This document shows positions 46,259 to 58,272 of a stretch of 64,000 nucleotides of DNA, piece after piece; position 1 is the stretch's first letter; each line of letters begins with the position of its first letter. Source of the stretch: Sipunculus nudus (taxonomy: Eukaryota; Annelida; Sipuncula; Golfingiida; Sipunculidae); assembly GCA_026874595.1 (NCBI GenBank), contig CM049315.1:67897916-67961915 (forward strand). The letters run 5' to 3'. The position numbers and the translations under genes were made by a program. The notes below the pieces were generated by a model that saw only the letters and a program-made list of their open reading frames with translations, had not been told where the DNA came from and ran no database searches.

Positions 46259-48798
46259 TCAACTCTGCCCATAGTTAGTAATGGTCAACTCTGCCCATAG
46301 TTTAATAATGGTCAACTCTGCCCATAGTTCAGTTATGGTCAACTCTGCCCATAGTTTAGTAATGGTCAACTCTGCCCATAGTTCAGTTATGGTCAAGTCT
46401 GCCCATAGTTTAGTAATGGTCAACTCTGCCCATAGTTCAGTGATGGTCAACTTTGCCAATAGTTTTAGTTATGGTCAACTTTGCCCATAGTTCAGTTATG
46501 GTCAACTCTGGCCATGGTTTAGTTATGGTCAACTCTGCCCTTAGTTTAATTATGGTCAACTCTGTCCATAGTTTAGTTATGGTCAACTCTGCCCATTGTT
46601 CAGTTATGGTCAACTCTGCCCATAGTTTAGTAATGGTCAACTCTGCCCATAGTTAGTAATGGTCAACTCTGCCCATAGTTTAATAATGGTCAACTCTGCC
46701 CATAGTTCAGTTATGGTCAACTCTGCCCATAGTTTAGTAATGGTCAACTCTGCCCATAGTTCAGTTATGGTCAAGTCTGCCCATAGTTTAGTAATGGTCA
46801 ACTCTGCCCATAGTTCAGTGATGGTCAACTTTGGCAATAGTTAAGTTATGGTCAACTCTGCCCATAGTTCAGTTATGGTCAACTCTGCCCATAGTTTAGT
46901 AATGGTCAACTCTGCCAATAGTTCAGTGATGGTCAACTTTGCCCATAGTTAAGTTATGGTCAACTCTGCCCATAGTTCAGTAATGGTCAACTCTGCCCAT
47001 AGTTCAGTTATGGTCAAGTCTGCCCATAGTTTAGTAATGGTAAACTCTGCCCATAGTTCAGTGATGGTCAACTTTGCCCATAGTTTAGTTATGGTCAACT
47101 CTGCCCATAGTTCAGTTATGGCCAACTCTGCCCATAGTTTAGTAATGGTCAACTCTGCCCATAGTTTAGTAATGGTCAACTCTGCCCATAGTTTAGTAAT
47201 GGTCAACTCTGTCCATCGTTAAGTTATGGTCAACTTTGTCCATAGTTCAGTAATGGTCAACTCTGCCCATAGTTTAGCAATGGTCAACTCTGCCCATAGT
47301 TTAGTAATGGCCAATCTGCCCATAGTTTAGTAATGGTCAACTCTGCCCATAGGTAAGTTTTGGTCAACTCTGCCCATAGTTCAGTTATGGTCAACTCTGC
47401 CCATAGTTTAGTAATGGTCAACTCTGCCAATAGTTTAGTTATGGTCAACTCTGCCCATAGTTTAGTAATGGTCAATTCTGCCCATAGTTTAGTAATCGTC
47501 AACTCTGCCCATAGTTTAGTTATGGTCAACTCTGCCCTTAGTTTACTTATGGTCAACTCTGCCCTTAGTTTAGTAATGGTCAACTCTGCCCATAGTTTAG
47601 TAATGGTCATCTCTGCCCATAGTTCAGTTAAGGTCAACTCTGCCCATAGTTTAGTAATGGTCAATTCGCCCATAGTTTAGTAATGGTCAACTCTGCCAAT
47701 AGTTTAGTAATGGTCAACTCTGCCCATATTTAAGTTATGGTCAACTCTGCCCATGGTTTAGCAATGGTCAACTCTGCCCATAGTTTAGTAATGGTCAACT
47801 TTGCCCATAGTTTAGTAATGGTCAACTCTGCCCATAGTTTAGTTATGGTCAACTCTGTCCATAGTTATGGTCAACTCTGCCCTTAGTTTACTTGTGATCA
47901 ACTCTGCCCATAGTTTAGTAATGATCAACTCTGCCCATTGTTTAGTAATGGTCAACTCTGCCCATAGTTTAGTTATGGTCAACTCTGCCCATAATTTAGT
48001 AATGGTCAACTCTGCCCATGGTTTAGTTATGGTCAACTTTGCCCATAGTTTAGTAATGGTCAACTCTGCCCATAGTTTAGTTATGGTCAACTCTGTCCAT
48101 AGTTATGGTCAACTCTGCCCTTAGTTTACTTGTGGTCAACTCTGCCCATAGTTTAGTAATGGTCATCTCTGCCCATAGTTTAGTAATGGTCAACTCTGCC
48201 CATAGTTTAGTAATGGTCAACTCTGCCCATAGTTTAGTAATGGTCAACTCTGCCCATAGTTTAGTAATGGTCAACTCTGTCCATCGTTAAGTTATGTTCA
48301 ACTCTGTCCATAGTTCAGTAATGGTCAACTCTGTCCATAGTTTAGTAATGGTCAACTCTGCCCATAGTTTAGTAATGGTCAACTCTGCCCATAGTTTAGT
48401 AATGGTCAACTCTGCCCATAGTTCAGTTAAGGTCAACTCTGCCCATAGTTTAGTAATGGTCAATTCGCCCATAGTTCAGTTATGGTCAACTCTGCCCTTA
48501 GTTTACTTATGGTAAACTCTGCCCATAGTTCAGTAATGGTCAACTCTGCCCATAGTTTAGTAATGGTCAACTCTGCCCATAGTTTAGTAATGGTCAACTC
48601 TGCCCATAGTTCAGTTATGGTAAACTCTGCCCATAGTTTAGTAATGGTCAACTCTGCCCATAGTTCAGTGATGGTCAACTTTGCCCATAGTTAAGTTATG
48701 GTCAACTCTGCCCATACTTCAGTTATGGTCAAGTCTGCCCATAGTTTAGTAATGGTCAACTCTGCCCATAGTTCAGTGATGGTCAACTTTGCCCATAG
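46259..48798. repeat. Satellite higher-order block B, copy 2
   Basis: Direct tandem copy of 43681-46258, offset by 2578 bases in the left part and 2605 in the right part. The difference of 27 shows that a single monomer was gained or lost. Variant order is otherwise preserved. Confidence 0.8.
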
Positions 48799-49915
48799 TT
48801 AAGTTATGGTCAACTCTGCCCATAGTTTAGTTATGGTCAACTCTGCGCATAGTTTAGTAATGGTCAACTCTGCCCATAGTTTAGTAATGGTCAACTCTGC
48901 CCATAGTTTAGTTATGGTCAACTCTGCCCTTAGTTTACTTATGGTCAACTCTGCCCATAGTTTAGTAATGGTCAACTCTGCCCATAGATTAGTTAAAGTC
49001 AACTCTGCCCTTAGTTTACTTATGGTCAACTCTGCCCATAGTTTAGTAATGGTCAACTCTGCCCATAGTTTAGTAATGGTCAACTCTGCCCATAGTTTAG
49101 TAATGGTCAACTCTGCCCATAGTTCAGTTAAGGTCAACTCTGCCCATAGTTTAGAAATGGTCAATTCGCCCATAGTTCAGTTATGGTCAACTCTGCCCTT
49201 AGTTTACTTATGGTCAACTCTGCCCATAGTTTAGTGATGGTCAACTCTGCCCATAGTTTAGTAATGGTCAACTCTGTCCATCGTAAAGTTATGGTCAAAT
49301 CTGTCCATAGTTCAGTAATGGTCAACTCTGCCCATAGTTTAGTAATGGTCAACTCTGCCCATAGTTTAGTAATGGTCAACTCTGCCCATAATTTAGTAAT
49401 GGTCAACTCTGTCCATCGTAAAGTTATGGTCAACTCTGTCCATAGTTCAGTAATGGTCAACTCTGCCCATAGTTTAGTAATGGTCAACTCTGCCCATAGT
49501 TTAGTAATGGTCAACTCTGCCCATAGTTTAGTAATGGTCAACTCTGCCCATAGTTCAGTTAAGGTCAACTCTGCCCATAGTTAAGTTATGGTCAACTCTT
49601 GCCATGGTTTAGTTATGGTCAACTCTGCCCTTAGTTTACTTATGGTCAACTCTGCCCATAGTTTAGTAATGGTCAACTCTGCCCATTGTTAAGTAATGGT
49701 CAACTCTGCCCATAGTTCAGTAATGGTCAACTCTGCCCATAGTTCAGTGATGGTCAACTTTGCCCATAGTTAAGTTATGGTCAACTCTTGCCATGGTTTA
49801 GTTATGGTCAACTCTGCCCTTAGTTTACTTATGGTCAACTCTGCCCATAGTTTAGTTATGGTCAACTCTGCCCATTGTTCATTAATGGTCAACTCTGCCC
49901 ATAGTTTAGTAATGG
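48799..49915. repeat. Satellite higher-order block A, second copy
   Basis: Repeats the variant order of 42559-43680 at an offset of about 6.23 kb, with small length differences near its right end. Confidence 0.75.
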
Positions 49916-52747
49916 TCAACTCTGCCCATAGTTAGTAATGGTCAACTCTGCCCATAGTTTAATAATGGTCAACTCTGCCCATAGTTCAGTTATGGTCAAC
50001 TCTGCCCATAGTTTAGTAATGGTCAACTCTGCCCATAGTTCAGTTATGGTCAAGTCTGCCCATAGTTTAGTAATGGTCAACTCTGCCCATAGTTCAGTGA
50101 TGGTCAACTTTGCCAATAGTTTTAGTTATGGTCAACTTTGCCCATAGTTCAGTTATGGTCAACTCTGGCCATGGTTTAGTTATGGTCAACTCTGCCCTTA
50201 GTTTAATTATGGTCAACTCTGTCCATAGTTTAGTTATGGTCAACTCTGCCCATTGTTCAGTTATGGTCAACTCTGCCCATAGTTTAGTAATGGTCAACTC
50301 TGCCCATAGTTAGTAATGGTCAACTCTGCCCATAGTTTAATAATGGTCAACTCTGCCCATAGTTCAGTTATGGTCAACTCTGCCCATAGTTTAGTAATGG
50401 TCAACTCTGCCCATAGTTCAGTTATGGTCAAGTCTGCCCATAGTTTAGTAATGGTCAACTCTGCCCATAGTTCAGTGATGGTCAACTTTGGCAATAGTTA
50501 AGTTATGGTCAACTCTGCCCATAGTTCAGTTATGGTCAACTCTGCCCATAGTTTAGTAATGGTCAACTCTGCCAATAGTTCAGTGATGGTCAACTTTGCC
50601 CATAGTTAAGTTATGGTCAACTCTGCCCATAGTTCAGTAATGGTCAACTCTGCCCATAGTTCAGTTATGGTCAAGTCTGCCCATAGTTTAGTAATGGTAA
50701 ACTCTGCCCATAGTTCAGTGATGGTCAACTTTGCCCATAGTTTAGTTATGGTCAACTCTGCCCATAGTTCAGTTATGGCCAACTCTGCCCATAGTTTAGT
50801 AATGGTCAACTCTGCCCATAGTTTAGTAATGGTCAACTCTGCCCATAGTTTAGTAATGGTCAACTCTGCCCTTAGTTTACTTGTGATCAACTCTGCCCAT
50901 AGTTCAGTAATGATCAACTCTGCCCATAGTTTAGTAATGGTCAACTCTGCCCATAGTTTAGTTATGGTCAACTCTGCCCATAATTTAGTAATGGTCAACT
51001 CTGCCCATGGTTTAGTTATGGTCAACTTTGCCCATAGTTTAGTAATGGTCAACTCTGCCCATAGTTTAGTTATGGTCAACTCTGTCCATAGTTATGGTCA
51101 ACTCTGCCCTTAGTTTACTTGTGGTCAACTCTGCCCATAGTTTAGTAATGGTCAACTCTGCCCATAGTTTAGTAATGGTCAACTCTGCCCTTAGTTTACT
51201 TATGGTCAACTCTGCCCTTAGTTTAGTAATGGTCAACTCTGCCCATAGTTTAGTAATGGTCATCTCTGCCCATAGTTCAGTTAAGGTCAACTCTGCCCAT
51301 AGTTTAGTAATGGTCAATTCGCCCATAGTTTAGTAATGGTCAACTCTGCCAATAGTTTAGTAATGGTCAACTCTGCCCATATTTAAGTTATGGTCAACTC
51401 TGCCCATGGTTTAGCAATGGTCAACTCTGCCCATAGTTTAGTAATGGTCAACTTTGCCCATAGTTTAGTAATGGTCAACTCTGCCCATAGTTTAGTTATG
51501 GTCAACTCTGTCCATAGTTATGGTCAACTCTGCCCATAGTTCAGTGATGGTCAACTTTGCCCATAGTTTAGTAATGGTCAACTCTGCCCATAGTTTAGTT
51601 ATGGTCAACTCTGCCCATAATTTAGTAATGGTCAACTCTGCCCATGGTTTAGTTATGGTCAACTTTGCCCATAGTTTAGTAATGGTCAACTCTGCCCATA
51701 GTTTAGTTATGGTCAACTCTGTCCATAGTTATGGTCAGCTCTGCCCTTAGTTTACTTGTGGTCAACTCTGCCCATAGTTTAGTAATGGTCAACTCTGCCC
51801 ATAGTTTAGTAATGGTCAACTCTGCCCATAGTTTAGTAATGGTCAACTCTGCCCATAGTTTAGTAATGGTCAACTCTGCCCATAGTTTAGTAATGGTCAA
51901 CTCTGTCCATCGTTAAGTTATGTTCAACTCTGTCCATAGTTCAGTAATGGTCAACTCTGTCCATAGTTTAGTAATGGTCAACTCTGCCCATAGTTTAGTA
52001 ATGGTCAACTCTGCCCATAGTTTAGTAATGGTCAACTCTGCCCATAGTTCAGTTAAGGTCAACTCTGCCCATAGTTTAGTAATGGTCAATTCGCCCATAG
52101 TTCAGTTATGGTCAACTCTGCCCTTAGTTTACTTATGGTAAACTCTGCCCATAGTTCAGTAATGGTCAACTCTGCCCATAGTTTAGTAATGGTCAACTCT
52201 GCCCATAGTTTAGTAATGGTCAACTCTGCCCATAGTTCAGTTATGGTCAACTCTGCCCATAGTTTAGTAATGGTCAACTCTGCCCATAGTTCAGTGATGG
52301 TCAACTTTGCCCATAGTTAAGTTATGGTCAACTCTGCCCATACTTCAGTTATGGTCAAGTCTGCCCATAGTTTAGTAATGGTCAACTCTGCCCATAGTTT
52401 AGTAATGGTCAATTCGCCCATAGTTCAGTTATGGTCAACTCTGCCCTTAGTTTACTTATGGTAAACTCTGCCCATAGTTCAGTAATGGTCAACTCTGCCC
52501 ATAGTTTAGTAATGGTCAACTCTGCCCATAGTTTAGTAATGGTCAACTCTGCCCATAGTTCAGTTATGGTCAACTCTGCCCATAGTTTAGTAATGGTCAA
52601 CTCTGCCCATAGTTCAGTGATGGTCAACTTTGCCCATAGTTAAGTTATGGTCAACTCTGCCCATACTTCAGTTATGGTCAAGTCTGCCCATAGTTTAGTA
52701 ATGGTCAACTCTGCCCATAGTTCAGTGATGGTCAACTTTGCCCATAG
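49916..52747. repeat. Satellite higher-order block B, copy 3
   Basis: Starts like 46259 (offset 3657) and drifts to an offset of 3626 by its right part. It has an internal rearrangement near 50860 and a local 323-base direct duplication (52086-52304 repeated at 52409-52627). Confidence 0.75.
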
Positions 52748-53859
52748 TTAAGTTATGGTCAACTCTGCCCATAGTTTAGTTATGGTCAACTCTGCGCATA
52801 GTTTAGTAATGGTCAACTCTGCCCATAGTTCAGTAATGATCAACTCTGCCCATAGTTTAGTAATGGTCAACTCTGCCCATAGTTTAGTTATGGTCAACTC
52901 TGCCCATAATTTAGTAATGGTCAACTCTGCCCATGGTTTAGTTATGGTCAACTTTGCCCATAGTTTAGTAATGGTCAACTCTGCCCATAGTTTAGTTATG
53001 GTCAACTCTGTCCATAGTTATGGTCAACTCTGCCCTTAGTTTACTTGTGGTCAACTCTGCCCATAGTTTAGTAATGGTCAACTCTGCCCATAGTTTAGTA
53101 ATGGTCAATTCGCCCATAGTTCAGTTATGGTCAACTCTGCCCTTAGTTTACTTATGGTCAACTCTGCCCATAGTTTAGTGATGGTCAACTCTGCCCATAG
53201 TTTAGTAATGGTCAACTCTGTCCATCATAAAGTTATGGTCAAATCTGTCCATAGTTCAGTAATGGTCAACTCTGCCCATAGTTTAGTAATGGTCAACTCT
53301 GCCCATAGTTTAGTAATGGTCAACTCTGCCCATAATTTAGTAATGGTCAACTCTGTCCATCGTAAAGTTATGGTCAACTCTGTCCATAGTTCAGTAATGG
53401 TCAACTCTGCCCATAGTTTAGTAATGGTCAACTCTGCCCATAGTTAAGTAATGGTCAACTCTGCCCATAGTTTAGTAATGGTCAACTCTGCCCATAGTTC
53501 AGTTAAGGTCAACTCTGCCCATAGTTAAGTTATGGTCAACTCTTGCCATGGTTTAGTTATGGTCAACTCTGCCCTTAGTTTACTTATGGTCAACTCTGCC
53601 CATAGTTTAGTAATGGTCAACTCTGCCCATTGTTAAGTAATGGTCAACTCTGCCCATAGTTCAGTAATGGTCAACTCTGCCCATAGTTCAGTGATGGTCA
53701 ACTTTGCCCATAGTTAAGTTATGGTCAACTCTTGCCATGGTTTAGTTATGGTCAACTCTGCCCTTAGTTTACTTATGGTCAACTCTGCCCATAGTTTAGT
53801 TATGGTCAACTCTGCCCATTGTTCATTAATGGTCAACTCTGCCCATAGTTTAGTAATGG

Positions 53860-56368
53860 TCAACTCTGCCCATAGTTAGTAATGGTCAACTCTGCCCATA
53901 GTTTAATAATGGTCAACTCTGCCCATAGTTCAGTTATGGTCAACTCTGCCCATAGTTTAGTAATGGTCAACTCTGCCCATAGTTCAGTTATGGTCAAGTC
54001 TGCCCATAGTTTAGTAATGGTCAACTCTGCCCATAGTTCAGTGATGGTCAACTTTGCCAATAGTTTTAGTTATGGTCAACTTTGCCCATAGTTCAGTTAT
54101 GGTCAACTCTGGCCATGGTTTAGTTATGGTCAACTCTGCCCTTAGTTTAATTATGGTCAACTCTGTCCATAGTTTAGTTATGGTCAACTCTGCCCATTGT
54201 TCAGTTATGGTCAACTCTGCCCATAGTTTAGTAATGGTCAACTCTGCCCATAGTTAGTAATGGTCAACTCTGCCCATAGTTTAATAATGGTCAACTCTGC
54301 CCATAGTTCAGTTATGGTCAACTCTGCCCATAGTTTAGTAATGGTCAACTCTGCCCATAGTTCAGTTATGGTCAAGTCTGCCCATAGTTTAGTAATGGTC
54401 AACTCTGCCCATAGTTCAGTGATGGTCAACTTTGGCAATAGTTAAGTTATGGTCAACTCTGCCCATAGTTCAGTTATGGTCAACTCTGCCCATAGTTTAG
54501 TAATGGTCAACTCTGCCAATAGTTCAGTGATGGTCAACTTTGCCCATAGTTAAGTTATGGTCAACTCTGCCCATAGTTCAGTAATGGTCAACTCTGCCCA
54601 TAGTTCAGTTATGGTCAAGTCTGCCCATAGTTTAGTAATGGTAAACTCTGCCCATAGTTCAGTGATGGTCAACTTTGCCCATAGTTTAGTTATGGTCAAC
54701 TCTGCCCATAGTTCAGTTATGGCCAACTCTGCCCATAGTTTAGTAATGGTCAACTCTGCCCATAGTTTAGTAATGGTCAACTCTGCCCATAGTTTAGTAA
54801 TGGTCAACTCTGCCCTTAGTTTACTTGTGATCAACTCTGCCCATAGTTCAGTAATGATCAACTCTGCCCATAGTTTAGTAATGGTCAACTCTGCCCATAG
54901 TTTAGTTATGGTCAACTCTGCCCATAATTTAGTAATGGTCAACTCTGCCCATGGTTTAGTTATGGTCAACTTTGCCCATAGTTTAGTAATGGTCAACTCT
55001 GCCCATAGTTTAGTTATGGTCAACTCTGTCCATAGTTATGGTCAACTCTGCCCTTAGTTTACTTGTGGTCAACTCTGCCCATAGTTTAGTAATGGTCAAC
55101 TCTGCCCATAGTTTAGTAATGGTCAACTCTGCCCTTAGTTTACTTATGGTCAACTCTGCCCTTAGTTTAGTAATGGTCAACTCTGCCCATAGTTTAGTAA
55201 TGGTCATCTCTGCCCATAGTTCAGTTAAGGTCAACTCTGCCCATAGTTTAGTAATGGTCAATTCGCCCATAGTTTAGTAATGGTCAACTCTGCCAATAGT
55301 TTAGTAATGGTCAACTCTGCCCATATTTAAGTTATGGTCAACTCTGCCCATGGTTTAGCAATGGTCAACTCTGCCCATAGTTTAGTAATGGTCAACTTTG
55401 CCCATAGTTTAGTAATGGTCAACTCTGCCCATAGTTTAGTTATGGTCAACTCTGTCCATAGTTATGGTCAACTCTGCCCATAGTTCAGTGATGGTCAACT
55501 TTGCCCATAGTTTAGTAATGGTCAACTCTGCCCATAGTTTAGTTATGGTCAACTCTGCCCATAATTTAGTAATGGTCAACTCTGCCCATGGTTTAGTTAT
55601 GGTCAACTTTGCCCATAGTTTAGTAATGGTCAACTCTGCCCATAGTTTAGTTATGGTCAACTCTGTCCATAGTTATGGTCAACTCTGCCCTTAGTTTACT
55701 TGTGGTCAACTCTGCCCATAGTTTAGTAATGGTCAACTCTGCCCATAGTTTAGTAATGGTCAACTCTGCCCATAGTTTAGTAATGGTCAACTCTGCCCAT
55801 AGTTTAGTAATGGTCAACTCTGCCCATAGTTTAGTAATGGTCAACTCTGTCCATCGTTAAGTTATGTTCAACTCTGTCCATAGTTCAGTAATGGTCAACT
55901 CTGTCCATAGTTTAGTAATGGTCAACTCTGCCCATAGTTTAGTAATGGTCAACTCTGCCCATAGTTTAGTAATGGTCAACTCTGCCCATAGTTCAGTTAA
56001 GGTCAACTCTGCCCATAGTTTAGTAATGGTCAATTCGCCCATAGTTCAGTTATGGTCAACTCTGCCCTTAGTTTACTTATGGTAAACTCTGCCCATAGTT
56101 CAGTAATGGTCAACTCTGCCCATAGTTTAGTAATGGTCAACTCTGCCCATAGTTTAGTAATGGTCAACTCTGCCCATAGTTCAGTTATGGTCAACTCTGC
56201 CCATAGTTTAGTAATGGTCAACTCTGCCCATAGTTCAGTGATGGTCAACTTTGCCCATAGTTAAGTTATGGTCAACTCTGCCCATACTTCAGTTATGGTC
56301 AAGTCTGCCCATAGTTTAGTAATGGTCAACTCTGCCCATAGTTCAGTGATGGTCAACTTTGCCCATAG
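53860..56368. repeat. Satellite higher-order block B, copy 4
   Basis: Offset by exactly 3944 bases from copy 3 at every landmark checked between 49916 and 52304. The upstream A-type segment shares the same offset (49183 and 53127). Near-identity implies the most recent duplication in the array. Confidence 0.8.
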
Positions 56369-56983
56369 TTAAGTTATGGTCAACTCTGCCCATAGTTTAG
56401 TTATGGTCAACTCTGCGCATAGTTTAGTAATGGTCAACTCTGCCCATAGTTTAGTAATGGTCAACTCTGCCCATAGTTTAGTTATGGTCAACTCTGCCCT
56501 TAGTTTACTTATGGTCAACTCTGCCCATAGTTTAGTAATGGTCAACTCTGCCCATAGTTTAGTAATGGTCAACTCTGCCCATAGTTCAGTTAAGGTCAAC
56601 TCTGCCCATTTTTTAGTAATGGTCAATTCGCCCATAGTTCAGTTATGGTGAACTCTGCCCTTAGTTTACTTATGGTCAACTCTGCCCATAGTTTAGTTAC
56701 GCTCAAATCTGCCCTTAGTTCAGTTATGATCAACTTTGTCCATAGTTAAGTTATGGTCAACTCTGCCTGTAGTTTACTTATGGTCAACTCTGCCCATAGT
56801 TTAGTTATGGTCAACTCTGCCCATAGTTTAGTTACAGTCAACTCTGCCCATAGTTCAGTTAAGGTCAACTTTGCCCATAGTTAAGTTATGGTCAACTCTG
56901 CCCATAGTTTAGTTATGTTCAACTCGGCCCATAGTTATGGTCAAATCTGCCCATAGTTTAGTTATGGTCAACTCTGCCCATAG

Positions 56984-57075
56984 AGTTTGATGAAGATTAT
57001 GTTTTCACCCATGTTTAGCTGTCCTTTTATCTGCTTTTTATGTCTTTTTGCCTGTTTTTCTGCCTATGAATACAT
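56984..57075 (+). mobile_element. Truncated R5-type element head at right edge of satellite
   Basis: The last monomer stops at CATAG and runs directly into AGTTTGATGAAGATTATG, TTTTCACCCATGTTTAGC and TGTC-rich sequence. This corresponds to the head of the repeat at 32515 on the minus strand (GAGGTTATATTTTCACCTATG, then TGTCTG repeats). The body of the element is not seen beyond about 57075. The junction shows the array abuts, or grew within, a mobile element. Confidence 0.4.
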
Positions 57076-57262
57076 GATATGTCAAAGCCTATGAGAGGTT
57101 GGTGTCATCTCCAGTAAACTCATTAAGAGCTGGATGTATTTTGGAGTTAAGATGTTTGTATCACTGTCTACCAATCATGAAACACCATTAGCACTGACCT
57201 CTAGTGCAGGCACTTTATACAAAAAGACTACTTGGCACTTTGTTGAATGTCATACCTTTCAG

Positions 57263-57323
57263 TCAATCAGTGCTCCATCCACTCTTGGGTGCTCCACATT
57301 GAAGATCCAAGAACTATATGAGG
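57263..57323 (+). CDS. MCMDC2: MCMDC2 exon 11
   Basis: Acceptor CATACCTTTCAG at 57262, donor GAGG|GTCAGT. Twenty codons, SISAPSTLGCSTLKIQELYE, plus one base. Sequence conservation is low, but the length fits the family's segment between NNI and the S.CWKFT block, and the phase joins exons 10 and 12 exactly. The frame is also open upstream to 57134, so a longer exon using another AG cannot be excluded. Confidence 0.72.
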
Positions 57324-57633
57324 GTCAGTTATGTATTTTTACTTATCGATAATAATGTTATGATGCAATCTTTTATGGTGCATCTTATTAATTTACATAT
57401 AACAGGAACTGAGTTATTTATTTATAAATGTATATTGACATATTGATTGACATCAGTTTCTCTAAAAATATGAATATTTTTCTATTTGTGACATCTGTTT
57501 TATCACAGCTGTGGAGCTAAGAGCTTCATTTAATAGGATTTTTAATGTTTCATAAAGTAAAAATATTATATGTTATAAACTTGGTTCACAATAAATTAAG
57601 AAAATATATTTTCAATATATTTTCTTTCCCCAG

Positions 57634-57687
57634 ATAGGAAATCATCTCCATGGAGCTTTACTCTGTCACTGGCTTATGCTTTTGGAG
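57634..57687 (+). CDS. MCMDC2: MCMDC2 exon 12
   Basis: Acceptor TTTCTTTCCCCAG at 57633, donor GGAG|GTAAGC. It encodes DRKSSPWSFTLSLAYAFG, matching the family's SS.CWKFTAILANIFA. Eighteen codons including the split Asp; one base carried over. Confidence 0.85.
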
Positions 57688-58192
57688 GTAAGCTTTCCTC
57701 TCGCAGAGGTACAACATGTATGAGGTTGACAGGTTATATTGTGATCTTAGAGTGGTCACATTATCATAAACACAGAAAATGAATATTTGTCTATGTCTCT
57801 GTTTTTAGTTGATTGATGGTGCAGAAATAAATAGGGACAAGTTTCTAAGTCCAGGGGAGATCCAGCATAAGAAAACTTTTTCTTTTACCAAAAAATGATT
57901 TAAATGGACATGAAACCTGTTCCAAAGGTGTTATTAGGTAGTAGCAGGCATAAAACCGCAAGAGCGCAGGTTAAATGTGTCTGTACCTGTAGGTTTCACA
58001 GGAATTGGAATAATTTCTTAGCTGTTTATGTAATTTTCAGATAAGGAAGATATGGATATAGTCCCAAAAAAATTAATATCTTAAAAAAAATATCTGCTCT
58101 TGAAAGCTAAATGTTCAGATACTATAAACTTAAACAGCACTGTAAAGGCTGCCTGAAACTGCTATACATTGGTTTTCATAATTTGACTGTAG

Positions 58193-58272
58193 GATCAGTG
58201 TCCCCAGCTGGAACCTTCTTGAACTTAAAGCTGGGCATGTTGCTGGCCCTGGCAGGGATGGATGATGCTAAG
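58193..58272 (+). CDS. MCMDC2: MCMDC2 exon 13
   Basis: Acceptor TTTGACTGTAG at 58192, donor AAG|GTAAGC. After the split Gly it encodes SVSPAGTFLNLKLGMLLALA, then GMDDAK, matching the family's ITPPGTYNLLKLCLLMSLVQ. Corresponds to the start of the AAA+-like region. Ends in phase 0. Confidence 0.88.

Larger units (their letters stand above)
41494..56983. repeat. 27-bp satellite array, about 570 copies, in MCMDC2 intron 10
   Basis: An uninterrupted 15.5 kb tandem array. The monomer core is GGTCAACTCTGCCCATAG, followed by a variable 9-base tail of the type TTTAGTAAT, TTCAGTTAT, TTTACTTAT or TTAAGTTAT. Variants include TGCCCTTAG, TGTCCATCG, CTTTGCCCA, TTCGCCCA and a monomer shortened by deletion before ATGGTCAAC (TCCATAGTTATGG). 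Since 27 is divisible by 3, frames reading MVNSAHSLV on the + strand and TITKLWAEL on the minus strand stay open for up to about 180-200 codons, but they are broken by 1-2 base indels throughout. They are by-products and not genes. The array lies wholly between exon 10 (ends 41117) and exon 11 (starts 57263). Confidence 0.98.

Noticed and set aside
41441-56651. Dozens of 60-199 codon frames with MVNSAHSLV or TITKLWAEL repeats
   Set aside because: They are translations of a 27-base satellite whose length is a multiple of 3, lie in an intron, exist on both strands at once and break at each small indel. No coding signal.
41494-56983. CRISPR-like array of regularly spaced repeats
   Set aside because: There are no unique spacers; the whole unit is repeated. 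The context is a spliced animal gene.
57134-57262. Upstream extension of MCMDC2 exon 11 in the same open frame
   Set aside because: The AG after CATACCTTTC at 57262 is the best acceptor and gives a segment length close to the family; the upstream open stretch has no matching residues.
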